A DNA stretch of 64,000 nucleotides. Source: Siphonodentalium dalli (taxonomy: Eukaryota; Mollusca; Scaphopoda; Gadilida; Siphonodentaliidae). The stretch spans positions 126,839,605 through 126,903,604 of the forward strand of contig CP136064.1 of NCBI GenBank assembly GCA_032622095.1. The letters run 5' to 3'. The notes beneath the pieces are model-generated. The model did no database searches, was not told the DNA's origin, and saw nothing but the letters and a program-made list of their open reading frames with translations. The position numbers were made by a program, and so were the translations under genes. Positions 46,726-56,504 of the stretch are shown here, piece by piece. The number at the start of each line of letters is the position of its first letter. The first letter of the stretch is position 1.

Positions 46726-47170
46726 AGTGTCAATGACACTGCAGCTCAGCTTGGAGAAAATAAGAATAAACTATCAATGAAAGTGTCAATGACACTGTAG
46801 CTCAGCTTGGAGATGGGATAATGTCATACATTATACAGTCAATGGTGCAATAGGGAATGAGAAAGTAATAATAGAGGTCAAACTGGACAGCAATATGTTG
46901 TTTAGGACCAATCGGAAGAGTAATGCTGGTTATAGGATGAAGGATTTAGTCATGTAAAGAGTATACAATACAGGATGGATACCGGCGACAATATGTTTTT
47001 CATCGGAAAATTTTCAAATATGATAGTTCCCATATAGATATGATCCTAAACAAGCCTGCAAACTCTCAAAAAATTTCTTCAATAAATGCGGGCTGCAGGG
47101 TGTGCCGATGAATTCAAAAGTAAAATCAAAGATATCCACCAACGGATAAGTGTTTCAGCGAAACTTGAAA
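46726..47170 (+). mobile_element. Helentron-like family 1, doubled 5' end and one old monomer
   Basis: The stem-loop AGTGTC-AAT-GACACT occurs at 46726-46740 and again at 46782-46796 in a 56-bp tandem duplication. Each is followed by 'gcagctcagcttgg' or 'gtagctcagcttgg'. A strongly diverged monomer follows ('ggatttagtcatgtaaagag', 'ggatggataccggcgac', 'gttcccatatagatatg'). No 3' hairpin is present. Confidence 0.72.
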
Positions 47171-48302
47171 ATGAAAGTCACACTTAGGTGATCAACACAT
47201 ATTCTCATAATAAGCGTCCTCATCAGCCGAATTAGAAGTGGCATGAGACCGCATTGAAAAATGACCATCAACGCGGTTATAGCGTTAATGCAATGCGGTC
47301 ACAATGGTACTTCAACGCGGCTGCAATGTTCATTGACATGGTGGAAATATCCATCAACACAAATTAAATTGGAGAAGTGACCCATTAACATAACGGAAGG
47401 ATGCCTTATAGTTCTTCCAGTGATACATCAGGATGTCTTTGTGATGGCCTGACATGCCTGATCGAAATTATGGCCATATATATTGTAATATAACGGCCAT
47501 TTTTTATCTATCTTATTAGCTTATAAAATGTGCAATCGTTCCTCATGTGAAAATAAATTTTCCGTTGGTTGAGGTCAGCATGTAGTTTCAATGAAGTCAG
47601 GCAAGTCGCTTAATTATGTAGAGTGCTTAAAACGTCCTGGAAAAAGCGACCATGTACATGTACGTGGTCGGATCTACTTCGTGATTTTGGAGCTACGTAT
47701 TCGGAAATGTCAATATATTTAACACATTTACCTTGTTTACAATTATTTGTCTTTATGGATATATAAAACAATTAAACAGTGATTTATATGGAAATTATTA
47801 TTATTATGATTATGCGCAAATTGTATATCTGCTGAACTATATGACAATAAATGGCATTTTCGATACAAAAACGCCGCAGATAGTTATGTTATAAAATCAA
47901 CACACTTACTATCAGTATACCTCTGAAAATCTCTTCTTCTTTTTTTTGTACTTGTATCTATCAGACTGCAATTTTTTGGACAACAAATGGGAAACGCATG
48001 TTTTGTTTTTTGCCAAATCTTTACATTTTATATGATCTATTATTAAACTATTGCATTATAATATACAGCCTATTTCAACATAATGTTTAAGACTCTTATC
48101 CTATTACATCGTTGTCATTCTGTATTGTGTTACATGAAATATCCCATTGAGAGCCCCCTTATATGATCAAGCGACAGGCATGTGTCCACTGCCACAGTCA
48201 AAGGCTCTGATATAGGTGGAACGGAACATTAAATGTACAATGTAGCAACCAATTGTCAATAGTTGTCTACCATGCAAAAGCACACTGTACACATCAATAA
48301 AA
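47171..48302. other. Intron DNA, no recognised feature
   Basis: A small local repetition of 'aatgcggtc' and 'caacgcgg' is seen near 47260-47330. Otherwise unique AT-rich DNA. Confidence 0.5.
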
Positions 48303-48617
48303 GGTCAGCCGACCAAAGTGTCCCCCGACAACGTGGCAAGTCGATGCCGCTTTGTTAAAGAAATTAAAAAAATGTTGAAATGTTCTAAGTCGAAAAGGGT
48401 TAATAACTCCGTAAAAAAAAAATCTGTCATCTATATACATGTTGCACATCTTCAATATATGGGCAACAATATTCTGAAGTTTCAAATCTCTAGGATGAAA
48501 ACTTTAGGAGGAGTTGATTACACCATGAAGGTACTCAAAAGTGTGACGGACGGACTAACGATTGGACAGCTAGAGGAACGGATGGACGAGCCCTTTTTTT
48601 ATCTCGGGGGACAATTA
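48303..48617 (+). mobile_element. Helentron-like family 3, short complete copy (~315 bp)
   Basis: It starts GGTCAGCCGACC (GGTC/GACC stem), then GTGTCCCCCGACAACG. One monomer with 'gccgctttgttaaagaaatt' and 'gttgattacaccatgaaggt' follows, then a short 'gtgacggacggacta' tract, and the end 'tatctcgggggacaattaag'. TCGGGGGAC at the 3' end is the reverse complement of GTCCCCCGA at the 5' end. Confidence 0.75.
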
Positions 48618-49639
48618 AGATAGTACACATCACTTTCTTCTGACATGCATCTAATGCATGTATCAACTAACATTCGGAGGGGGATAGAATATGATAGATT
48701 TGTGATATCGCAGTTTGAAAAATTTAAATATGGAAACCGCACATGCATGCATATCACTTTCTGCTTTGTCCGTTTTACATGTTCAAATGCGAGGCGATCA
48801 CGATCGGCAGATGTTTAACCCATACCTTGGCGATAGTGATCAGCTTTTTTTAGCTTGGACGCTAAAATACATAAGCCATAACTCTGTTAAAAAAACCAGA
48901 TCAAACCCAAATTCGAGTTATATCTGTATTTTTGGCCGAGAAACTCACATACCAAATTTACATCTCAATAAAATGAGATATATCAGATGAAAGGTATTTC
49001 TGTTAAATTATCAGGAATGTTGAGAAGGGTTCATTTTTAACTACAAAAATCCATACAAGTGTAGGAGGAGAAACCTGGAGATATAATAGGAGAATGATTA
49101 CATGAATAATATACAAAAGCATAAAATTTATCACCAGGGTTAACAATTTTAACTCTATAAAATTAGGGGACTGTACCAGGTATGTCATTTGAATATTGCA
49201 TTGATAGGCAAAACCAGAGGGCTATGTGGGAGTTAATAAACCCTGGCCCAACAATGACCACACACTATGGAAATGCAATAAAATGCAGATGGCTATTAAA
49301 GTCATTTTATTTGTGCACTACATTTGAGCATCAGATATCATATTATAGGACTGGGTAACTTTATAAAAATAGTGCTATTAAATGGGGTTCTCTTGGTCAG
49401 CTCAAATTCTGAGAACATTCCTACAAATGAAAAATAGACTATTCCAATTTATACTTTTAGAACTGAATGGGAGAGTCCATTGATTCATGCATGGGTTACA
49501 CCTTACTGCTGAACATATGATGGCTAAAAATAACTCTAATTCAATAAATCAGATTTAACTCTTGTCTCTCTTAGAACTAAATTGATAATTAATTTTAAGC
49601 TGCTGGTGTTATCTTGTAAAAATCTTGAATCTGTTCAAT
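48618..49639 (+). other. Intron DNA with scattered old monomers
   Basis: The GATC hairpin block seen at 13107 recurs at 48790-48840. One 'ccataactctgttaaaaaaa' monomer lies at about 48880-48970. The rest shows no gene. Confidence 0.55.
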
Positions 49640-50181
49640 TCTTAGTTGAAACAGGGCCATAACTCTGGTATAAAAAAATCGGATCTAACCCATCTAAACT
49701 CGATCTGTATTTTGAGTTGAGAAACTCACATACCATATTTGGTTCCTATCAGATGAAAAATGGTTGATTTATCGAAGCATGCATGAATTATATGTCAACG
49801 GGCCATAATTATGTTAAAAATAATCTGATCAAACCCATATTCGAACTCAATCTGTATTTTGGGCTGAGAAACTCACATACCAAATTTGGTTCAATCAGAT
49901 AAAAATTAGTTGAGTTAAGTCAGCATGTGTGAATTCTAAGTTGAAAAGGGCCATAAGTCTGCAAACAAAATTAGGATCAAACCTATATTCGAAGTCAATC
50001 TGTATTTTTGGCTGAGAAACCCATATACAAAAATTGGTTCCGATCAGATAGAAAATGTTTGAGTTATCACATAAAGTGTCTACGGACGGACATACGGTAT
50101 GATGGACGGACGAACGGTACATGGTAAATCCGGATGTCGACACTATGTGTACCATACTATGGTATGGGTACGCATAAAAAC
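49640..50181 (+). mobile_element. Pearl/Helentron-like tail, sister of 15171-15758
   Basis: Three monomers (from about 49645, 49785 and 49930) are followed by a short 'acggacggacatacggtatg' tract and the hairpin TATGTGTACC / GGGTACGCATA at 50144-50176, then an A run. The hairpin arms differ from those at 15721 (GTTTACC/GGGTAAAC against GTGTACC/GGGTACGC). Confidence 0.75.
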
Positions 50182-51469
50182 TCTGAAACCCTTTTGTTTT
50201 GAAAGTGATTAATAATACATGTAAGTATATGCCTCAAATTGAGTTATTGTTTTCTTTTATCATGTTCCGGTGGCAACCAAAGCAATTTTCTATAGTATGT
50301 ACCAAAGCAGTTTTCTATAGTATGTAACAATAACAAGACAGTCAATGACTGTGGGGTCGCTCACCAGACTGCAAAGACTGATAATACTGGGACTCTGGAG
50401 ACCAAAACAGTCAGCACTTTTCATAATCACTTTAAAAGAAGTAGATTTAAACAGGATATGTGGCTAGAGAGACTTCAAGTATGTAGATTGGTAAAAATCC
50501 ACCTTGAAATTGCCAATTGTACACTACTGATCACCCCCCCCACCCCCCCCCCCCCCTTCCTCCAGCTCAACAAGTCCCCTCCTGACCGGGCTCCAGACTC
50601 CCAAGTCATAGGTTGGAATTTCACAACCAACACCTCAAACTTTCTCAATTGTTGGAAATTTCCAATCTCACAAGCGCCTTTTTTCTAAAACCATTTAGAC
50701 ATGTTTGAAGCCCAATTATCCATGGAGCCAAAACACAATACATGTATGTCAGACCAATCAGTCAGGTGGTTCCAAGGTAGATGTTTTAATGAATTTGGTA
50801 TTTCAATGATTTTATTAGACACAAAAGTGTTAACTCCCCATAGCCTGCCATTTCTTGACAGGTTGACCTCATTTTAACAAATCTGAATCTCAGTCACTAA
50901 AGGATCCTCCTGATTCCTCCATACTATATGTAAGCTAAATAGTCCAAACTCTCTTGAGAAGACATTTTAAGAATTACTATAGAGACATATAGTTATGTCC
51001 CTGGTCCGACCCTATTTAACCCGGTGACCCCATCTGAATAAATTTGAATTTGAACCCTTCATACATATCATAAATATCAGTAAAATAGACCTGATGGTCC
51101 TTGTGAAGGAAGCATATTAAGAGGGAAACTGTCCTTCGCTTGGCCCCTATTTGACCAGGTGACCCCATTTAAAAAAATCTGAATTGCAGTCAAGGAAGAA
51201 CATTCCATTCTATATAAGCCAACTAGTTCTTGCAAACATATTTTAAGAATTACTATGTAGTGAAATAGTTAAGTCTCTGGCTCTGCCCTTATTTGACTTT
51301 GTGATCCCATTTTCACAAATCTGTCACCCAAGGTAATTTCATACCAAATATAAGCAAAATAGGCCATTTGATTCTTGCATAGAAGACACATCATGAATTA
51401 CTATGTAGAGAAAGAGTCTCTGGCTCTGCCCTTATTTGACTTTGTGATCCAATTTTCACAAATCTGATA

Positions 51470-51741
51470 AGGATAAGATTTAAGTTCCCCAGTTGAAGTT
51501 GGTTATATTCACCCATTGGGCACCTCATTTATGAATTTTATCTTCTGCAAATTAGGGGATATAGAAACTTCCTAGAAGGGAAATTTAACTAACAACAATG
51601 TAAATTTGATACTATAGATACTTCCCAGAAGATGAGGCCTAAGCAGAATGAGGTCTCCAGAGGGTGAATTTGGTGATGCTAGGCCGCTGTGCGGGATAGC
51701 AACACTAATTTCACCCTCTGGGGACCTCATTCTGCAAATGA
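51470..51741 (+). mobile_element. MITE, 'TTAGTGTGTCTGA' family, left end missing
   Basis: The internal phrase 'aaattaggggatatagaaac' and the right palindrome ('gcagaatgaggtctccagag' with 'ctggggacctcattctgc') are present. The left palindrome and right terminal repeat are missing. Confidence 0.7.
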
Positions 51742-51829
51742 CATTAGTCCTGATATGAACAATACATGATAGATTGGGAATTAATGACTTCTAGCAGATC
51801 TGCAAGGAATGTTTATAAACATATCAAGA

Positions 51830-52078
51830 TTCTCCAGTTAAAGTTGGTGATGTGCACCCATTGGGCACCTCAATTATGCATTTTATATTCACAAATTAGG
51901 GGATATAGAAACTAAACAGAAGGGAAAAGGTAAGTAAAAATGTCAATTTAAGTGCCTATATACTTCCCAGAAGATGAGGCCTAAGGCTAGTGTATTTGGT
52001 GATGCTAGACTGCTGTGCAGGGTAGCATAACTAAATTCACCCTCTGGGGACCTCATTCTGCAAATGCCAGACACACTA
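51830..52078 (+). mobile_element. MITE, 'TTAGTGTGTCTGA' family, left end missing, right end intact
   Basis: The phrase order is the same as the neighbouring copy and it ends GCCAGACACACTA at 52078. The left arm of the right-hand palindrome is shortened. Confidence 0.72.
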
Positions 52079-53213
52079 AATTCAGGTTAGAGAGCAATAA
52101 TTTGTTTTGATTTTATTTTAATAACAAACAATGGCATGAGTGCTAGCTAAACATTAGTTCACACCTGTCAGCCTGATAAACATCTCAATTGATGACTGTG
52201 TGTGTATTTATATTAACTCTCTCTGTCTGTAGCTAATACAATTGACATAATCTGCTGGTGGGAGAGATCCTGTGAGTTAGGAGATGAGGTAGGGTGGAAT
52301 GCTGTTGGTTGGGGGCAGGGTGGGGTTCTGGGTTTTTTTTGTATGTTAAATTGATCAAGGAGTTCCTGAATTTTTTATAATTTTTTTTGGAATTATGGCC
52401 CTGGCTCCACCCCTATTTGACCCAGTGACCCCATTTGAAAAAATCTGAACCCCAGTCATTCAATGACCCCCCATACCAAATATAATCTAAACCGGCATAA
52501 TGGTTCTAGACAAGAAGTCGTTATAATAAATGTCCCTGGTTTCGCAACTATTTGACACACTGACCTCATTTGAACAAATCTGAATGACAGTCACCTAGGG
52601 AACATCCACACCAAATATGATCAAAATGAAAAAATGTTATTTTTTTGTTTTTAGAGTTATGTCCCTGGCTCTGCCCCTATTTGACCAAGTGACCCAATTT
52701 GAACAAATCTGATTCCCAGTCTGACACCCAAGGACCCTCAGTACCAAATATAAGCTAAATCGCCCCAATAGTTTTTTAGAAAAAGTCATTGTAAGAATTA
52801 CTATGAGTTATGGCCCTGGTTTCTCAACGAATTGACCGGGTGACCTCATTTGAACAAATCTGAACACCAGTCACCCAAGGACCCTCCATACCAAATATTA
52901 GCTAAATCGGCACAATGGTTATGGACAAGAAGTTGTTGTAAGAATTACTATGGAGGAATAGAGTTATGGCCCTGGTTTCGCAACTATTTGACCCAGTGAC
53001 CTCATTTGAACAAATCTGAATGAGAGTCACCTAGGGAACATCCACACCATATATGAACCAATTCGGTCCAATGGAACTTCAGAAGAAGATGTTCAAAGAA
53101 TTGTTGACGGACGGATGGACGGACGGACGGATGGACGGACGGACGGCTCGACGGACGAGGAGTGATGACTATAGCTCCACCGGAGACTTCGTCTCAGGTG
53201 AGCTAAAAAGCAT

Positions 53214-53891
53214 TCATTTTCTATACAAATTTCATAAAAATTTCCCAGTCATTTTCAAATTTTCTTTATTCATGCCATAATCTATTAAATGAACTAACAA
53301 TAAACACCCTTTCAATCGCATAATAATAAAGTTTGCAAAATATTCATGATTTTATCAGGCTATCAGTAATCTATCTCCACCAGAAGAATGTAGCAATCAA
53401 TTAAGATGGGTACCATTTTTGAGAGCATACCGTCTAAACTACCCACACATGTAATTATCGTTATTCACTTCTAAACACTCCATCTAAGTGTTCTACATCA
53501 CTTTAAGTTCGTATTAGCAACATATGACTTTCAGTAAAATATTTGTGAATTAATCAGCCAGAAACATACGAATATCAGTTTTCAAAATATGTCCCCGGAA
53601 GATAGGGTTCGACTATTCGACTTGCAGTCGACTTCTGAAAAACCTCTAAACGTTTCAACACTAATAAATATAGAACACATCTTGCATCATAATCTCAAAT
53701 AGTTTATTGAAGGACTTGCGGATGGTGCAAATTTACATTTCAATTGAGTTCCGATCTCGTAAAATATATCCTTGCGTTGTCTACAACTCATTCCATAAAA
53801 TATTCTTAATTAAGATATGTTTTGTGTTCTGACTATATATATTGAGAATTTTAATTGATTCGAAAATGATACAATAAGATTAGTTTCTCAC
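53214..53891. other. Intron DNA, no recognised feature
   Basis: Unique AT-rich DNA between copy C and ALG9 exon A. Confidence 0.5.
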
Positions 53892-54039
53892 CGGTTCCCA
53901 ATAATTGTAAGTTTCATCACAGTCACTGATAATATTCCACACAGCAGAACACAGTCTTGCAGACATGAAGAGCTTGAATGCTGTCTGTCCTTGTGGAGCC
54001 CACGGGTCATAGACATAGAAAGCATTATCGGTTTCTGTC
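53892..54039 (-). CDS. ALG9: ALG9 internal exon A (first one seen)
   Basis: The exon follows ATTTTGCAG and ends at CCG|GTGAGA. Its first base ends a codon begun in an unseen upstream exon. It encodes TETDNAFYVYDPWAPQGQTA, then FKLFMSARLCSAVWNIISDC, then DETYNYWEP, 49 residues. W-AP-G-TAFK-x-x-x-SARLC and the acidic DCDETYNYWEP loop match the N-terminal part of ALG9. The D-E pair in this first lumenal loop is the presumed catalytic acid site of GT22 mannosyltransferases. The in-frame Met at 54078-54080 lies in the intron side of the acceptor and is not the start. The true initiator Met should be in an exon upstream that I could not recognise. Confidence 0.95.
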
Positions 54040-54197
54040 CTGCAAAATATCATCAAGAAAGGTTTCTTTGCAACTGACAAATCAAACAGTTTTAAAATAC
54101 TACAGCTTATTAGACCTCAAATCCAGATAACTGTTTGTTAAATGTTTCATCCCAAAATAGATATGTAGATTCCCCCATTCATTTCTAAAAAAAATAA

Positions 54198-54583
54198 AAG
54201 GTCAGCCAACCACAGTGTCCCCCGACAACGTGGCAAGTCGATGCCACTTTGTTAAAGAATTTTTTTTTAAATGTTGAAATGTTCTAAGTCGAAAGGGTTA
54301 ATAACTCCGTCAAAAAATAATTTTTCCGTCATCTATATACATGTTGCACATCTTCAATATATTGGCAACAATATTCTGAAGTTTCAAATCTCTAGGATGA
54401 AAACTGTAGGCGGAGTTGATTACACCATGAAGGTACCCTCATACTGAAAATTATAAAAAATATTGAAATTTTCTAAGTCGAGAATGGTTAATAACTCCGT
54501 CAAAAAATAATTTTTCCGTCATCTATATACATGGGCAACAATATTCTGAAGTTTAAAATCTGGGATGAAATCTGTAGTAGGAG
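54198..54583 (+). mobile_element. Helentron-like family 3, copy 3 (3' end missing)
   Basis: It starts GGTCAGCCAACC then GTGTCCCCCGACAACG and contains two monomers ('ctaagtcga', 'ttaataactccgtcaaaaaa'). It stops at about 54583, where the LINE-related sequence begins. Its GTCCCCCGA end has no 3' partner here. Confidence 0.7.
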
Positions 54584-55680
54584 TTGACAATAAACATTGG
54601 AATGGTATATTCTTTATTTTTTGTGATGTTCACACACTTCAAAGGGCCACATGATTTTAATTTAAACACTTCTGTGATAGATAGTGTACATATTGTGCGC
54701 ATTACATCTCCATCCTTATTATTATTACTCGGCGTTGCATGGGTAAAGTGTGGCATATTACAATGGTTCTGGTTCTTGGGAGTTGGTCGTTACACCCCTC
54801 TACCCGCCCTTAACGGCGATGTTGGATGGACATCCCCTTATTGCCGTCGGTGGTATTCGATGCTGAGATTCTGGAATCGTTGATTGACCATGCACGCTGG
54901 CAGAATTACAAAACAAGTATTTTTATGGGACATCTTAAACTGTAAGAAAGATAGTTGGGCTGCCCACTTTAAATTAATCACAGATACTGAACATGAATAA
55001 TATATTTGACGATAGACGAATGTGTAATCTCGATGAGTGTCATGAAGCCCTTAAGAGACATTTTCAGAAAACTTGGTCTGCAGATACAAAAAAATTACCT
55101 AAATTGAGAACCTATATATTATTTAAACACACATACGAATTAGAAAGATATGTCACTCTTAACATCAGCAAAGCTGAAAGATCGATTATGGCACAATTTC
55201 GATGCGGTGTTCTCCCCTTGAATATTGAGACTGGGAGGTATAATAAGGAAGATTCCGACAAGAGATATTGTTCTCTGTGTGATTGTAGCCAAGTTGAATA
55301 TGAGACACATTTTCTGCTTAACTGTCAAGCATATAAACACTTGCGATCAAAACTGATGTCATATATCGCGATTGAACATGGACAGACACAATTTAGTGAC
55401 GTCTGCTTGCTTACGCGGCTAATGAATCGGTATCCCCTTCAAGTAGCTAAATTTCTTTATAGTGCTTATCAAAAAAGACAAGATCTTCTTAGCAAAACCT
55501 TTTCTATCCCATGAATGTGCACAACAATTTTCTTTATTATTTGTTTAAAGTGACTTATAGGCCTTATTGGCCGGGTGTGTTGTTATTTTGTAACTCGACA
55601 TTGTTATCACCTGTATGTGATGTTTTGTATACACTATACACACATGTCACTATAATAAAATATTCGTTCGTTCGGTTGCC
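54584..55680 (+). mobile_element. 5'-truncated LINE (non-LTR retrotransposon) 3' end
   Basis: It covers the end of an ORF2-like frame, a short 3' trailer and a terminal microsatellite-like tail ATTCGTTCGTTCGG (about 55661-55674), the usual tail form of several invertebrate LINEs. The coding part is described separately. Confidence 0.8.
54774..55514 (+). pseudogene. C-terminal part of LINE ORF2 (zinc-knuckle region)
   Basis: The frame at 54774 gives FLGVGRYTPLPALNGDVGW, then RRWYSMLRFWNRLIDHARWQ, the typical linker after the reverse transcriptase of these LINEs. It is broken by stops or a frameshift between about 54925 and 54992. From 54993 the frame is open to 55514: KLPKLRTYILFK, MAQFRCGVLPLNIETGRYNK, RYCSLCDCSQVEYETHFLLN then CQAYKHLRSKL. 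C-x2-C…H-x4-C is the zf-RVT-type zinc finger. The fragment lacks the endonuclease and reverse-transcriptase core, so it is not active. Confidence 0.85.
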
Positions 55681-55719
55681 AATAATTAATTAATTTAATT
55701 AACTATGAGTGCGCCCCCC

Positions 55720-56180
55720 TAGATCATATGAGGTCGACAACACCTATCTGATGACACTCCCGCTGAGTCAAGTTAGCCCTCTGTACCAATCTTCAGCCCT
55801 CCCCCACCAGAGAACAACTGTTTTGTCTCTGTAATATATTAATTTAAACAATTATTAGTGCCACTTTAAGACATCTGAGGTAACCAGCACCTACAGTAAT
55901 GCCCTAAATTAATTGTTCAGGATTTAGTCTCTCACTGAGAGCTTTCCGATGAATAGAAACAAGCCATATTTCCGATTAAATCCTGAAAAATTACCCATAA
56001 TTCTGCTGTGGTTAAGGAGTCGATTATTTAGGGCATTACTCTATATCATGATACTCCTTGGGTCAAGTTAAAACCGTGTACCGATTTTCAGATCCCATAG
56101 TCCAACCGTTTGGTCGCTATGATTAATTAAATAATTAAATTAATTATTAGTGCCCCTTTAAGACATCTGAGGTCAATAGA
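55720..56180 (+). repeat. Tandem duplication carrying a MITE
   Basis: 'aattattagtgcc' followed by 'ctttaagacatctgaggt' occurs at about 55850 and 56142. 'gggtcaagttaaaaccgtgt' at 56060 is related to 'gagtcaagttagccctctgt' at 55767. A hairpin MITE lies between the two units. Confidence 0.7.
55897..56038. mobile_element. Hairpin MITE, 'TAATGCTCTAA' family, copy 3
   Basis: The ends are TAATGCCCTAAATTAAT and, inverted, TAATGCCCTAAATAATCGA. The centre reads 'ttccgatgaatagaaacaag'. The right half keeps 'gttaaggagt', and the left half has lost its partner. Confidence 0.82.
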
Positions 56181-56504
56181 GAGTAATTAAATGGGACATT
56201 TATTCATTACTATTTTCAGAATTTAAACCAGAGAACACACATTCGTTTTGCCATTAAATGTGAAAATATGATAAGTGTCATGCTATGAAAAACATTGTTA
56301 TAATCACGGATAAATTTATAACATCATGGCCAAAATATAATCTCAGTATATTATGATTTGACAACAAAAATGTTGTTTGAATAGAGCCAATTTAACACTG
56401 AATTTATGCATGGATATCAAAATTAGAGTGAAGAAAGATGGCAGCATTATTTTCAGTTGCTGATTGGTTGAAAATATCCAGTAATAAATATTTGATTCTC
56501 AGCT
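56181..56504. other. No recognised feature
   Basis: AT-rich DNA without a supported gene or repeat. Confidence 0.5.

Larger units (their letters stand above)
50338..53206 (+). mobile_element. Helentron-like family 2, copy C (about 2.9 kb)
   Basis: The 5' stem-loop ACAGTC-AAT-GACTGT is at 50338-50352 with GCTCACC at 50359. The body parallels copy A for more than 1 kb ('gagacattttaagaattac', 'gacctgatggtccttgtgaa'), with a C-rich run near 50527-50557. Two MITE pieces follow, then five 'ttatggccctgg'-type monomers (about 52390-53060), a GACG tract (about 53106-53157) and the 3' hairpin at 53172-53206 with arms CACCgGAGA and TCTCaGGTG. It is the longest and most complete copy of the family in this window. 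Confidence 0.8.
15962..54039 (-). other. ALG9: ALG9 gene, internal part spanning six coding exons
   Basis: Six minus-strand exons join into one 222-residue open frame that reads through the first half of the ALG9 mannosyltransferase family without a gap. Intron phases, in order of transcription, are 0, 0, 2, 0 and 2, and the last exon also ends in phase 0. Intron lengths are about 7.2, 7.0, 4.4, 16.9 and 2.0 kb. From family knowledge, ALG9 is a multi-pass ER membrane enzyme that adds the two alpha-1,2-mannoses converting Man6 to Man7 and Man8 to Man9 on the dolichol-linked oligosaccharide, using dolichol-phosphate-mannose. The initiator exon was not recognised in 54040-64000. The exons for the C-terminal half, including the family HKEERF-type motif, were not recognised in 1-15961. 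All introns are repeat-rich, and no other host gene was seen nested in them. Confidence 0.93.

Noticed and set aside
54078-54080. In-frame ATG upstream of ALG9 exon A as start codon
   Set aside because: It lies beyond a good splice acceptor (ATTTTGCAG), and the residues it would add do not resemble an ALG9 N-terminus.
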